64,000 bases of DNA from Oculatella sp. LEGE 06141 (GTDB lineage: Bacteria > Cyanobacteriota > Cyanobacteriia > Elainellales > Elainellaceae), in assembly GCF_015207605.1 (NCBI RefSeq), contig NZ_JADEWO010000038.1:1-64000 (forward strand), in the 5' to 3' direction. The position numbers and the translations under genes are program-made. Shown piece by piece: positions 45,111 to 55,100 of this stretch (positions within the stretch are counted from its first letter, which is position 1; each line of letters starts with the position of its first letter). The notes beneath the pieces are model-generated. The model saw only the letters and a program-made list of their open reading frames with translations, was not told where the DNA came from and made no database searches.

Positions 45111-45322
45111 AGCTGACTGCGATGAAGGGTACCAGCCTGGCTTGAGTCGCAAGCTCTTACGTAAACGGTTAACGCGCAATCTGCCCTTTGCTGCAAGAGT
45201 TCGCTTTTGTGAAACGCAACTTGTTAGAGCCTTATAAATTAGCCCAAGATAATGATAGGCTCTATGTGAATGCTGTGTTGCAAACGATTGGTTTATTTCC
45301 AGATTGGGAGGTATCAAAACAC

Positions 45323-45751
45323 ATGAAACGACTAGTTGGTGTGCTAGTAACTCTATGTCTAGTCGTGGGTTGCCTGGGATTGCTAGGGCTACCTCAACAG
45401 GCGGCTGCCGCTAATTTAGGTAATCTTACTTTGAACTCAACGCCAGTTTTGGCAGTGGAAATCCGCAACAAAGTGGACGATAAGCTGGCCGAGTCTGGTC
45501 GGAAAATTGATCTGAACAACTCTAACGTTCGGGCGTTCACAAAATATCCAGGAATGTACCCCACGTTGGCTGGAATGATTGTAAGAAATGCTCCCTTTAA
45601 TAAGGTTGAGGATATCTTTAACATGCCCGGCATAACTGAGCGCCAAAAGGAAATTCTGCAAGCGAATCTGGATTACTTTACAGTGACGCAGGCAGAAAAT
45701 GCGCTGACTGAGGGCGGCGATCGCTATAACAATGGAATTTACAGCGGCTAA
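45323..45751 (+). CDS. psbU: Photosystem II 12 kDa extrinsic protein PsbU
   Basis: A 142-residue lumenal subunit that stabilises the oxygen-evolving complex of photosystem II. The ATG at 45323 has a GGGAGGT ribosome site upstream and gives the normal start [14 protein letters not shown], a signal peptide cut near QQAAAA-NLG for transport into the lumen. Mature motifs: [58 protein letters not shown]-like helix-hairpin, and the end YNNGIYSG. A frame open upstream to 45188 is not part of the gene. The next gene, nadB, begins 130 bases later. Confidence 0.97.
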   Translation: MKRLVGVLVTLCLVVGCLGLLGLPQQAAAANLGNLTLNSTPVLAVEIRNKVDDKLAESGRKIDLNNSNVRAFTKYPGMYPTLAGMIVRNAPFNKVEDIFNMPGITERQKEILQANLDYFTVTQAENALTEGGDRYNNGIYSG

Positions 45752-45882
45752 AGCGCTCTACGTCTAAAACTTATCGAACAAAATACCCATCGCTCTTTGT
45801 AGAGTAGGAGTACGTTCAACCAGGGTTGGATTGCTCTACCTATAAGGGCGTTTTTTATTATCATTTATTGAGCTTCGCCATC

Positions 45883-47604
45883 ATGCCTCATCCAGTGTTG
45901 CCTGCGTCTTTCGATGTTCTAGTCGTTGGGGGAGGGGCAGCCGGGTTGTATGCTGCCCTGTGTTTGCCAGACCATCTTCGGGTGGGGCTAATTACGAAAG
46001 ATACCCTATCGCTGTCGGCCAGCGATTGGGCACAAGGCGGCATTGCAGCGGCGATCGCCCCCGACGATTCTCCACCGTTACATGTGGAAGATACGCTGCG
46101 GGCGGGAGTTGGGCTGTGTGAACCAGATGCGGTGGCGCTGCTGGTAGAGCAGGCTCCTCGCTGTATTCAATCGCTGCTAGAGATGGGGGTGGCATTCGAT
46201 CGTCAGGGAAGCACGCTAGCCATGACGCTAGAGGCGGCTCATTCTCGTCGTCGAGTGCTACATGCGGCTGATACGACCGGGCGAGCCGTGGTTACAACTC
46301 TGATTAAGCAAGTGTTGCAGCGGGACAACATTCAAGTCTTGCCCCAGGCCTTTGCCGTTGATTTGTGGATGGATGAGAATCATTGCCAGGGCGTGAGCTT
46401 AATGTATCAAGCTCACCTGCTGTGGCTACGGGCGGGTGCGGTTGTGCTGGCAACTGGCGGCGGGGGACAAGCGTTTGCCCAAACAACCAATCCAGCGCTG
46501 AGTACGGGCGATGGCGTGGCGATGGCGTGGCGTGCAGGGGCAGAACTGCGCGACCTGGAATTTGTGCAGTTCCATCCAACTGCCTTAACGAAACCGGGTG
46601 CTCCACGATTTTTGATTAGCGAAGCAGTGCGAGGTGAAGGAGCGCATTTGGTCGATACGTCGGGGTACCGATTTGCGTTTGACTATCATCCAGATGGCGA
46701 GTTAGCGCCAAGAGATGTGGTGAGTCGTGCCATTTTTAACCACCTTCAGCGCACTGCACCTGATCCAGCGACAGCCCATGTTTGGTTGGATTTGCGCCCT
46801 ATACCAGCGCAGACGATTCAGCATCGCTTTCCCAACATTATTCGCGTCTGTCAACAGTGGGGAATCGACGTTTTTCAACAACCGATCCCGGTTGCTCCAG
46901 CCGCACATTACTGGATGGGTGGTATTACCACCAATGCCATGAGCCAGACATCGATTCCCAATCTCTACGCGGTTGGAGAGACCGCCAGCACGGGGGTACA
47001 TGGCGCTAATCGCTTAGCCAGCAATTCGTTGCTGGAGTGCCTGGTTTATGGTGCTCAGTTGAGCCATTTGGAGTTGAATGCTGTGGAATTGAAAGAGATG
47101 CACCCCGATCGCTCCATAGTGTTGCCACCTGCGGCGATCGCCAATTCTGCGCCTGCCGATTGGCACAGCCAGTTTGTTCAAATTGAAACGTTACGGCAAG
47201 CGCTGCCGCGTCTGGTCTGGCAAAGTGCCGGTATGTGCCGGACTCAAGAAAGCCTGGAGGAGGCGATCGCCCAAACCAAAACATGGCAACTAGAATTTGC
47301 CGCATTGCCGATCAGCCAAACCGTGGCAAACCTGCACCCCAGCCAGCCATTACCACTGGAACTGACCGAACCGCAACTGCGCCTTTGGGCTGAAACTCGC
47401 AATCTATTGGATATCGCCTATTTAATCTTCAACAGTGCCGCTTATCGCACTGAAAGCCGAGGGGGACATTACCGTCTGGACTACCCTGACACCGACTCAA
47501 CCTGGCAAGTTCACACCCTGGTTAAGCATCAAGACTGGATGCCTTCTAGCCCCATTGCCGTAGAAGTATCCCACACCAATCTGTCGATTTCAACAATTGA
47601 ATAA
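45883..47604 (+). CDS. nadB: L-aspartate oxidase
   Basis: The first enzyme of de novo NAD synthesis; oxidises aspartate to iminoaspartate with FAD. 573 residues from the ATG at 45883 (MPHPVLPASFDVLVVGGGAAGLYAALC, written from its parts); an earlier in-frame start adds 19 unlikely residues. Motifs: FAD-binding VVGGGAAGLYA, SASDWAQGGIAAA, AAHSRRRVLHAADTTG, EFVQFHPTAL, LISEAVRGEGAHL and the HYWMGGITTN plus GVHGANRLASNSLLE regions. Family length is normal. nadA and nadC are not in the window. Confidence 0.95.
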   Translation: MPHPVLPASFDVLVVGGGAAGLYAALCLPDHLRVGLITKDTLSLSASDWAQGGIAAAIAPDDSPPLHVEDTLRAGVGLCEPDAVALLVEQAPRCIQSLLEMGVAFDRQGSTLAMTLEAAHSRRRVLHAADTTGRAVVTTLIKQVLQRDNIQVLPQAFAVDLWMDENHCQGVSLMYQAHLLWLRAGAVVLATGGGGQAFAQTTNPALSTGDGVAMAWRAGAELRDLEFVQFHPTALTKPGAPRFLISEAVRGEGAHLVDTSGYRFAFDYHPDGELAPRDVVSRAIFNHLQRTAPDPATAHVWLDLRPIPAQTIQHRFPNIIRVCQQWGIDVFQQPIPVAPAAHYWMGGITTNAMSQTSIPNLYAVGETASTGVHGANRLASNSLLECLVYGAQLSHLELNAVELKEMHPDRSIVLPPAAIANSAPADWHSQFVQIETLRQALPRLVWQSAGMCRTQESLEEAIAQTKTWQLEFAALPISQTVANLHPSQPLPLELTEPQLRLWAETRNLLDIAYLIFNSAAYRTESRGGHYRLDYPDTDSTWQVHTLVKHQDWMPSSPIAVEVSHTNLSISTIE

Positions 47605-47639
47605 ATCAGGTGGCTGATTCAAATAACGTAACAAAACTC

Positions 47640-47918
47640 TCAGCGTGTGCCAGAACCCTGACTACGTTCTGGGCCATCCTCAACCGGAGGAACATAAGGA
47701 GATGAGTCTTTCAATGCTGCACCAGGCTTGGCCTCGCTAACAGCACCATGAATCACTGACGTTTGTGACACCATCGCTAATGCCATCTGGGAGGCTAGCG
47801 AGTCAGCCGCGTTTAACTGAGCCGTTGTCACTGTAGTTGCCACAACGGTATTAGGGTAGATCCACTGAATTCCAATTGTAATAGCCGTAACAGCCGATAA
47901 CTTGAGCGTATTACCCAT
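47640..47918 (-). CDS. Small exported hypothetical protein
   Basis: A 92-residue protein with a signal-like N-terminus (MGNTLKLSAVTAITIGIQWIY, cleavage probably after TVVA) and a polar mature part rich in Ala, Ser and Thr ending in a charged tail. I chose the ATG at 47918 over that at 47936. No family recognised. It lies 35 bases from the nadB stop on the opposite strand, so it converges with nadB. The coding case rests on the signal peptide and an ordered composition; it is moderate. Confidence 0.45.
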   Translation of the reverse strand: MGNTLKLSAVTAITIGIQWIYPNTVVATTVTTAQLNAADSLASQMALAMVSQTSVIHGAVSEAKPGAALKDSSPYVPPVEDGPERSQGSGTR

Positions 47919-48635
47919 AGGATTAACCCAGTGCATTCACTTAACCTTAGTGCCAGTGTATCTAGTGAATTCTACGATTGTCAGTATTTTTCCTGAAAAA
48001 GTAACGAGTTCACAGCAACTTTATAAACTTCAGCTCAAAATAATTTTGAGTCGCTTCTACGAATGTTCAGCCCAGAAGCGAAAGACTGAAGACTGGCTGC
48101 TCTTGCATTTACGAGGAACTCTTGTAGCTCAGAATGCCCCAGTCGATTGAAATCTACCGATGTGATGAAGCGAAAAACTGTAAACACTAAGTCCTCTTGT
48201 GTTAAAAAACAACAGGAATATTAGCGATTTCTGTTGTTTTTCAAAAAAAACACTAATCTTAATGAAGTTCCTGTAAGAAACGACAAGCTATCTATAGATG
48301 ATGACCTGCTTTTCATTAAATTAGTTCATGGGATGATATTCGGCATCCACTGGTTAGTCTATTTCTTCGGTGGTAGAAACCCTGTATCAGGACGATAACA
48401 ACGCTGGTTGCGATCGCGTCTGTTTCGCTTTGTAACCAATCGTTCCAGCGAAGCAGTGAATGTGGATGAACGCCGTGTGGCTTGCTGCAACTGCTGATTA
48501 TTGCTGGAACCAGAGAGAATCGGCGATCGTCTTAGGAGAGGCTACCCACTCATTATGTGAGGGTGGCAACGTCTCGGCAGAACTAAACAGCTTGAGGCAA
48601 AATCGAAGTTAGTTCAGCAATCGCAGGTTTGGCTC
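47919..48635. other. Gene-poor region of about 700 bases before the IMS-domain gene
   Basis: No convincing protein gene. AT-rich in the centre. It holds a strong hairpin with a T-run at 48205-48241, without a gene directly before it on the plus strand, so an unannotated small RNA is possible. The right end should hold the IMS-gene promoter. Confidence 0.45.
48205..48241 (+). terminator. Orphan hairpin with T-run
   Basis: AAAAACAACAG (48205-48215) pairs perfectly with CTGTTGTTTTT (48231-48241); the loop is 15 bases. The right arm supplies a run of T on the plus strand, and a run of A precedes the left arm, so it could act on either strand. No protein gene ends nearby on the plus strand. Confidence 0.5.
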
Positions 48636-49838
48636 ATGCGGCTATCCTTTAGCAGACTGCTCCTCGGTCTTGGAATCAGTATTAGCGTCGGCATTCTACC
48701 CGCTCACGCCCAGGTAACGGATGCCCAGGTGGGCGCACTTGTAGAAGCGTTGCGGCAGGCAGCACCACAAACAGGTAACGCCAACGATGGACTCTATAGT
48801 GATTGGCAAATTAAACCAGAAAATATTCCCCGCTGGTCCCGGTCATGTACCGGGCGCGAACTAACGCCTGCCCAGTTCGAAGCCAACACAACGGCAGCGC
48901 GAAACATTTTAGTGTGCGTTATGCGCGATGTTCTGCGGGATGAGTATCAAGCCAGTGGCAACAATGAAGAACTTGCCGTTCGGCGGGCGGCGGCCTGGTG
49001 GATGACAGGCGACCCGACCCGCTATGGCAGCGGCGATACAGCGACCTATACGCAACGGGTACTCAGCTTTTATCGACAACCCAATGCTGCTGCACCCGCT
49101 GCGGCTAGCTCAGCCACTCCGGCCACCCAAAATTCATTGCCTGTGTTCGATCGCTATATGCGGGCGGGCTATGCCGCAACCCAGGCCAGGGACTACGAAA
49201 CGGCACTGCTTTACTTTCAGCGTGCTCTAGATGAGCGACCCAATGATACTTACGCCCAACAAGCCCTTCGCAATGTAGAGAGCTACCAGAACCGAACCAA
49301 TCAGCCTGCCCCTGGTGCCAGCCAACCAGCTCAGCCCAATTCATCATCATCGACGGGTGGTGAGATTCAGCAAGCGGTTTTGGTGTCGAACTCGGCCACG
49401 CTTACCCAGGAGCAGGCGGTCGATTTAATTTCTCAGTGGTTGAATGCAAAGCAGCAGATTTTTGCACCTCCTTACAATCAGCAGTTGGCCGTTCAGTTTA
49501 CGACGGGTGAACTCTACTCGGCTCTCGTGAATAGCAATGGCGTGATGGCCTGGTTGCAGAATAACCAGGCGTATTACCGCTTTGGCGTTCAGCAAATTGA
49601 TTCGGTAGAACGATTTGCGGCTAACGATCGCCGTGCCACGATTGAAGTTGCTGTTACAGAAGATCGCACCCTTTACGAACGGGGACGGGTGAATTCCACC
49701 CATACTCATTTTGATACCGAGGTGATTCGTTTTACCCTGGAAGCGATCGATGGTGGTTGGAAAATTGCTGACTACAAGACAGTTGAAGGATCGTTGCTAG
49801 AACGATCGGTGATAGAAACAGCTTCTCCAGAAACGTGA
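48636..49838 (+). CDS. Exported TPR protein with C-terminal IMS (DUF4101) domain
   Basis: A 400-residue protein with a signal peptide (LLLGLGISISVGILPAHA), an N-terminal domain with one conserved-looking Cys pair (SRSCTGREL and NILVCVMRD), a TPR-like stretch (AGYAATQARDYETALLYFQRAL), a Gln/Ser/Pro linker, and a C-terminal IMS domain (LTQEQAVDLISQWLNAKQQI, TTGELYSALVNSNGVMAWL, GGWKIADYKTVEG). IMS domains are known from the division protein ARC6/Ftn2, where they lie outside the cytoplasm. Here the whole protein is probably exported. Role unknown. Followed after 4 bases by a second exported protein, clearly one operon. Confidence 0.82.
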   Translation: MRLSFSRLLLGLGISISVGILPAHAQVTDAQVGALVEALRQAAPQTGNANDGLYSDWQIKPENIPRWSRSCTGRELTPAQFEANTTAARNILVCVMRDVLRDEYQASGNNEELAVRRAAAWWMTGDPTRYGSGDTATYTQRVLSFYRQPNAAAPAAASSATPATQNSLPVFDRYMRAGYAATQARDYETALLYFQRALDERPNDTYAQQALRNVESYQNRTNQPAPGASQPAQPNSSSSTGGEIQQAVLVSNSATLTQEQAVDLISQWLNAKQQIFAPPYNQQLAVQFTTGELYSALVNSNGVMAWLQNNQAYYRFGVQQIDSVERFAANDRRATIEVAVTEDRTLYERGRVNSTHTHFDTEVIRFTLEAIDGGWKIADYKTVEGSLLERSVIETASPET

Positions 49839-49842
49839 GCAG

Positions 49843-50289
49843 ATGATGAAACGATTGATCAAACTGACTATTTTTACGGCTCTGCTATCCTATGCTCCTG
49901 GTGCGATCGCGCAAGAGTGGACTGAAGTAACGGTCAATGCGGTCGGCGATCGCTTCCTGGTGGATCAGGCTTCTATTCAGCCGCAAGCCAACAGCGTGCG
50001 TTACTGGGAGTACCGAGATTTTCGGCAACCCAATAATGCTTTTGTAGAAGAAGAAATTGACGAGCCGGTTTACGGTGTGATGCTGTATCAGTCGGTAGAC
50101 TGCACAGCAAACGTGGCACGATTGCGGCAGATGGTGGTTCATGGGCGCGATCGCCAGGAGTTGCGGCGGTTGAACTATGGAAACAACGGCAGTTTAGCCC
50201 AGCCTGCTGATGGCAGCAGTGCCTCTGCGGTGCTGCGATATGTTTGTACGCAGGAGGAAAACTCGACGACAAACGAACCTCAAGGCTAA
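49843..50289 (+). CDS. Exported hypothetical protein, partner of the IMS protein
   Basis: A 148-residue protein with a signal peptide (LIKLTIFTALLSYAPGAIAQ) and a compact domain (WTEVTVNAVGDRFLVDQASIQ, VRYWEYRDFRQPN, GVMLYQSVDCTANVARLRQMVVH, LRYVCTQE), with two Cys that could pair. It resembles the surface-adhesin/lipoprotein-type small secreted domain of cyanobacteria, but the family is not certain. It starts 4 bases after the IMS-domain gene and so is co-translated with it. A bidirectional terminator follows. Confidence 0.7.
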   Translation: MMKRLIKLTIFTALLSYAPGAIAQEWTEVTVNAVGDRFLVDQASIQPQANSVRYWEYRDFRQPNNAFVEEEIDEPVYGVMLYQSVDCTANVARLRQMVVHGRDRQELRRLNYGNNGSLAQPADGSSASAVLRYVCTQEENSTTNEPQG

Positions 50290-50319
50290 GCGACTTGCGT
50301 TCAGGTTCATTGCAAAACG

Positions 50320-50348
50320 GCAGGGGCAGTGCATCGAACTGCCCCTGC
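50320..50348. terminator. Hairpin terminator between convergent genes
   Basis: A perfect 11-bp GC-rich stem GCAGGGGCAGT (50320-50330) with ACTGCCCCTGC (50338-50348) and a 7-base loop. It lies between the end of the exported protein and the end of the ABC permease on the other strand, so it can serve both. Confidence 0.8.
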
Positions 50349-50375
50349 GACCGTAGTAGCGAAGCGATCGGCTTG

Positions 50376-51155
50376 TCAGCGCATCAGTTGGGGATAGATA
50401 CGTCGTACAGCCAACCCGGCAAAGATTCCGGTCAAGGTGATCATCCAGAGGCTACCTAGCCACCAATATTGGGGTAGCGCTAGATGCCAGCGCATCAGAT
50501 CCGTTAGGGCTGAAAGCGGTAGCGTGTCGGCTACTTGTTTGAGACCGGGTGGCAGCGTTGTCCGTGGAAAGTAGGTGCCGCATAGCGTAAACATCGGCAC
50601 AATTACCAGAAATACAGGCACATTCACCTGATCGACCTGCCGAACCGAACCCGCCGTCAGCAAGCCCATAGCGCCAAACAGCAGACTGCCCAAAAACATA
50701 ATGGGCAGCGAAAACAGCAGGGATAGGGCAGGATATAACCCCCAAACCACGGCAACTAAGCCAGTTAAGCTACCCGCAATCATGCCTTTGGTGGCAGCCC
50801 ACAGCCAATCCCCTAAAAAAACTTCCGAAAAGGTCAGCGGAGCGGTGAGCAAAGCCTGCCAGGTTTTTTGAAAGTTCAGCCGAATAAAGGTGCCATACGC
50901 TCCCTCAAAAAAGGACTGGAATAGGACGCCAATCGAAATCATGGCAGGGGCAATGAACTCTAAATAAGAAACCGTTTGCCCACCATAGGTAACGTTGCCA
51001 ATCAACGGTGTGAGGCCGTACCCAAACGCCACCAGATAGATGATCGGCTCCGATATGGGCGGCAAGCAGTTCACTAACCACGTGCGCTGATAGACCTTGG
51101 CGTGCCGTCGCCAAACAGAATAGACTCCCCAGGCGGTAATCGATCGCGACTTCAT
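50376..51155 (-). CDS. ABC-2 type transporter permease (NodJ-like)
   Basis: A 259-residue membrane component of an exporter. Six hydrophobic segments, an N-terminal cytoplasmic helix (TAWGVYSVWRRHAKVYQRTW), and the ABC-2 signature region (FGAMGLLTAGSVRQVDQVNV, FPRTTLPPGLKQVADTLPLSALTDLMR). It resembles NodJ/DrrB proteins that export lipo-oligosaccharides, drugs or lipids. Its start overlaps the ATPase gene by 4 bases, so the pair is one transporter of two subunits; the substrate is unknown. Confidence 0.92.
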   Translation of the reverse strand: MKSRSITAWGVYSVWRRHAKVYQRTWLVNCLPPISEPIIYLVAFGYGLTPLIGNVTYGGQTVSYLEFIAPAMISIGVLFQSFFEGAYGTFIRLNFQKTWQALLTAPLTFSEVFLGDWLWAATKGMIAGSLTGLVAVVWGLYPALSLLFSLPIMFLGSLLFGAMGLLTAGSVRQVDQVNVPVFLVIVPMFTLCGTYFPRTTLPPGLKQVADTLPLSALTDLMRWHLALPQYWWLGSLWMITLTGIFAGLAVRRIYPQLMR

Positions 51156-52066
51156 GCTAAGGAACTCCCGGTGAGACGGAGGAACACATCTTCAAGGTTG
51201 GCGCGGCGGCGAGTCAGGCGATCGGGCTGTGCGGCGGTTAGTTGCTCCCAAACCGATTGATGGTTCGTTGCAGGCAGAGCCAGCAGATAGCCGCTGCCAA
51301 AGGAACGGCACCAGCTATGCGCCTGGTTGGCGATCGCCTGTAATGTGGCTTCGGAGATGCCTTCCACCTCTGCCACCTCTTGACCAACCGTCCGCTCGAT
51401 CAGCTCGGCTGGTGTGCCCTGGTCGATCACCTGTCCTTGCTGCAACAGCAGGAGGCGATCGCACAACCGCTGAGCTTCATCCATATAATGAGTCGTCAAT
51501 AGTACACCGCAGCCGTGCTGCTTCAGATTGGTGACCAGTTTCCAAAATTCCTGTCGCGCATCGGGGTCGAGTCCGGTGGTGGGTTCATCGAGAAACACCA
51601 CTTGAGGTCGGTTAATGAGCGCCCGTGCCAGCACGAGCCGCCGTTTTAGCCCACCCGACAGTTCATCAATTTGATGCGCCGCATAGTTTTCTAAACTGAC
51701 CTGCGCCAACAGTTCCCCGGCTCGCTGACGAGCAGCATTGCCCCGAATTCGGTAGTGATGGGCAAAATGCAGCAGATTTTCTAACACAGAAAAGTCTGGA
51801 TCAAGATTGTCTTCCTGCGTCACAATGCCCATTTGGGCGCGAGCCTGACGACCATCGCTTTGAACCTGAACTGCTCCCAGTTTTACAAAGCCACGAGTGG
51901 GCAACACCGCACCGTAGAGCATTCCCACGGTCGTGGTCTTTCCAGCTCCGTTTGGCCCCAACAAGCCAACAACCTCACCCGGATTGAGGGTAAAGCTAAC
52001 TCCCTGTACCACGGTGCGATCGCCATATTGTTTCCACAGATCGTAAGCAACCAGTGCCTCGGCCAA
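51152..52066 (-). CDS. ABC transporter ATP-binding subunit (NodI/DrrA-like)
   Basis: A 304-residue nucleotide-binding subunit of the exporter. Walker A LLGPNGAGKTTTVGML, Q-loop VTQEDNLDPDF, signature LSGGLKRRLVLARAL, Walker B VVFLDEPTTGLDP and the switch His in LLTTHYMDEAQRL. A C-terminal extension of about 70 residues follows the ATPase, as in NodI and DrrA. It overlaps the permease gene by 4 bases and is the first gene of the pair. Confidence 0.95.
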   Translation of the reverse strand: MAEALVAYDLWKQYGDRTVVQGVSFTLNPGEVVGLLGPNGAGKTTTVGMLYGAVLPTRGFVKLGAVQVQSDGRQARAQMGIVTQEDNLDPDFSVLENLLHFAHHYRIRGNAARQRAGELLAQVSLENYAAHQIDELSGGLKRRLVLARALINRPQVVFLDEPTTGLDPDARQEFWKLVTNLKQHGCGVLLTTHYMDEAQRLCDRLLLLQQGQVIDQGTPAELIERTVGQEVAEVEGISEATLQAIANQAHSWCRSFGSGYLLALPATNHQSVWEQLTAAQPDRLTRRRANLEDVFLRLTGSSLA

Positions 52067-52156
52067 GCTTCACTACCCTTTACACGCACGATTCAATGGT
52101 GAGGATTTTTGGCAAAATCCCATCTTTCATGATGGCGCGAGGCCGGTGAAAAGAAA

Positions 52157-55100
52157 TCACCCAGGTAGAGGTAGACGGGGACGTTCGCCAAAATCGGGAA
52201 GCCGGGGGGGGAAGCGATCGATCTGCTGCAAAATCACTTCAATGGCGCGATCGAGCTGTGGATCATCCCCGTTCGCCCAGTCCTGAGGGGCAATTTCCAC
52301 CTCAATATCCGGGTCAGTGCCGTAGTTTTCCACGCTCCAGCCCACATCCACAAACCAGAAAGAATACTCTGGCTGCGTCACGATACTGAAGTCGGACAAT
52401 GGATGCTGAGGCCAGATGCCAATGACTCCACCCCACGTCCGTTTGCCAATCAACGTTCCTATTTGCATCAGCTTGAAACAATGGCTAAAGATGTCTCCAT
52501 CTGACCCGGCATATTCATTGGTTAAGGCCACACGAGGGCCAAGGACAGACTCTGAAGGATAGGGTTCTGGTTTGCCCCAACGGGGTACATCGTAGCCAAT
52601 CCGTTTCCGGGCTAGCTTCTCCAGGATCAGTTGGGAGACATGGCCGCCCCCGTTGTAGCGCACATCGACAATTAGCCCCTCTTTGTGAACTTCGGCAAAA
52701 TAGTAGCGATGAAACTCGGCATAACCATCAGGCCCCATATCGGGCACATGCACATAGCCGATTCTGCCACCTGCTGCATCCTGAACTTTTTGGTAATTGC
52801 GCTCAACCCACTCTCGATAGCGCACAGGGGTTTCGCGGGACAGCGTTTTTACGGTAACAGTGTGATGCTGTTCTGGATTGCTGGCTGGGGCAACGGTAAG
52901 CTGCACCTCGCAGCCCGCCTGATGCACCAGCAATTCCTGGGGCGAGAGATGTTGGTTCAGGCGTTGATTGCCGATCGCCAACAGCAAATCGCCCTCCTGG
53001 ACATTAAGCCCCACCTGGTTGAGCGGTGAGTCGTGTTCGTTCCACGAGTCGCCGCGCACAATATGGGTGAGCCGATACGCGTCGGTTGCTGCGTCGTAGG
53101 CAAAATCTGCCCCCAGATAACCCAGCCTGTAATCTGGCTCTCTACGGTAATCTCCGCCAATTTCATAGGCGTGGGAAGTACCCAATTCTCCCTGCATTTC
53201 CCAGGCCAGATCCGAGAATTCGGAACGGCTGGCAACGCGATCGAGCAAGGGCGAGTAGCGCTTGTACACCAGTTCCCAATCGACACCCGACATATCTTCT
53301 GTCCAGAAGTGGTCTTTCTGTAACCGCCACACTTCTCGAAACATCTGTTTCCATTCGTGCGGCGGCAGCACCGAGATCCGCACACGGTCTAAATCGAGCC
53401 AACCGCTCTTACGGCTGGGTTTATCGTCTGGGTCGCTATCTTCATCAAATGGAGCAATTTTGCTAATTCGCAGGCGATTTTTAGAGCGATAAATTAGCGT
53501 TTCGTGATCTCGACCCACTTTAAAGTCGGTAACGTCTACCGCCACTCGCTCCCGTTTTTGCTCCTCGAAGTCGTACATTTCAATGGTGGCATTGGCCTCT
53601 GGTTCGGGTGAGTCCCAGTGGTCATCCATGCTGCCCTGTACCGGACTGGAACTGAACAGTACCTTACCTTTGATGCCCCAAACCTGATGATAAATGCCTT
53701 CGGGTACTGGAAAGCCCACAACGCGATGTTCAATGCCATCAAAATCAATGACGACGGTGGGCGGGTCTGGTGGGCGATCGCCACTGCTTTCTTCTGCCTT
53801 TTCGATCGCCTCTTCGGCTGCTTTTTCAGCATCCGATGCTGCCGATAAGGGCTTGGGCACTGGAATAAACGGAGAAGGCGTATCGTGCTGGAGCGAAATC
53901 AAAAAAGGACGCATTCCCTTGGGAAACCCCAGGTCAAAGTAAATGCTGTCATATACCGGGTTAAATTCCCGTAAGGAAAGAAAATAGATGAACTTGCCGT
54001 CGGGGTCAAAGGCCGGAGCCGTATCACGAAAGCGAGGGGTCGTCAGGCGATGCACCGTACCCTCAGCAACATTGCACAGTTTAATTGAAAACGTGTGCTG
54101 GGTATCGGCACAGCTATAGGCGACCCACTGACCATCGGGCGACCAACAAAACCCCTGGATTTTGAAATAGTCGCTGCGATCGAGTATGCGGATAGCTCTC
54201 GACGATAAATCAACCCAGATCAGCTCATTGCGGTGATTCGACAAAACCACCTGATCGGCAGTGGGCGACACCTCTAAGTCGATCGCTCGACCCAGATCGA
54301 GTCCGGTAAGCTGCTCTAGCGGGTTGCCAAGCTCTGAACTATGAATTTCGATCGCCTCAATGCCGCCGCGATCGTTAATGGTAACTAACCGCTGTTTATC
54401 ATTCAGCCATTGGCTGAGCCGATACCGACCTTCCCCTGCCGGATGGCTGAGCTGCACTACTGCTCCTTCCCAATTGCCAAAGTAAAAGCTCTTGCCGCGT
54501 GACGTAATCACCGTGGAATGACTATCGGGATGCAGCGCATAGTCTTCGAGATAGTCTGCCGCTTCCACAAAGCGTCGCTGCCGCTGCACCTGAGGGCTGT
54601 GAAACTCAATCTCGATGCGCTGCGCCTCCCCGGTCGTTGGGGTAACGCAAAACAAATCCGCTCCCGCATGATATACAATTCGCCGACCGTCTGTGGAAGC
54701 GTTGCGAACGTAGTAGTCTGTGCTGTGCGTCAGCGGTTGCACATCATCACCCTGGGGCGTGCAGGAATAGAGGTTGCCCACGCCTTCGTGATCGGAAATG
54801 AAGTAGATGCGATCGCCCACCCACATAGGAGCGGCCAAATTACCGTTCAACTCTAGCAGGCGCTCAAACGTGCCGCTGCCCGTGGGGTCAATCCAAATGA
54901 CTCCGGCGGTTCCCCCCCGATATCGCTTCCAGCGAGCCGGATCAGCCGTATTGCGCCCTAATACTACACCACCGTTTGCCCCAAACGAGACATTGTGTGC
55001 CAGACCATAGGGGAGGCGATCGGGGATTCCGCCCGTCGGAGGGATGGCATACAGATTAAATACATGGCGAAACGGTTGAGCCGTATTACTGGCAAACAGG

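Noticed and set aside
47902-48150. 82-codon plus-strand frame after the small exported protein
   Set aside because: No signal, domain or ribosome site, and overlaps the start region of the opposite gene.
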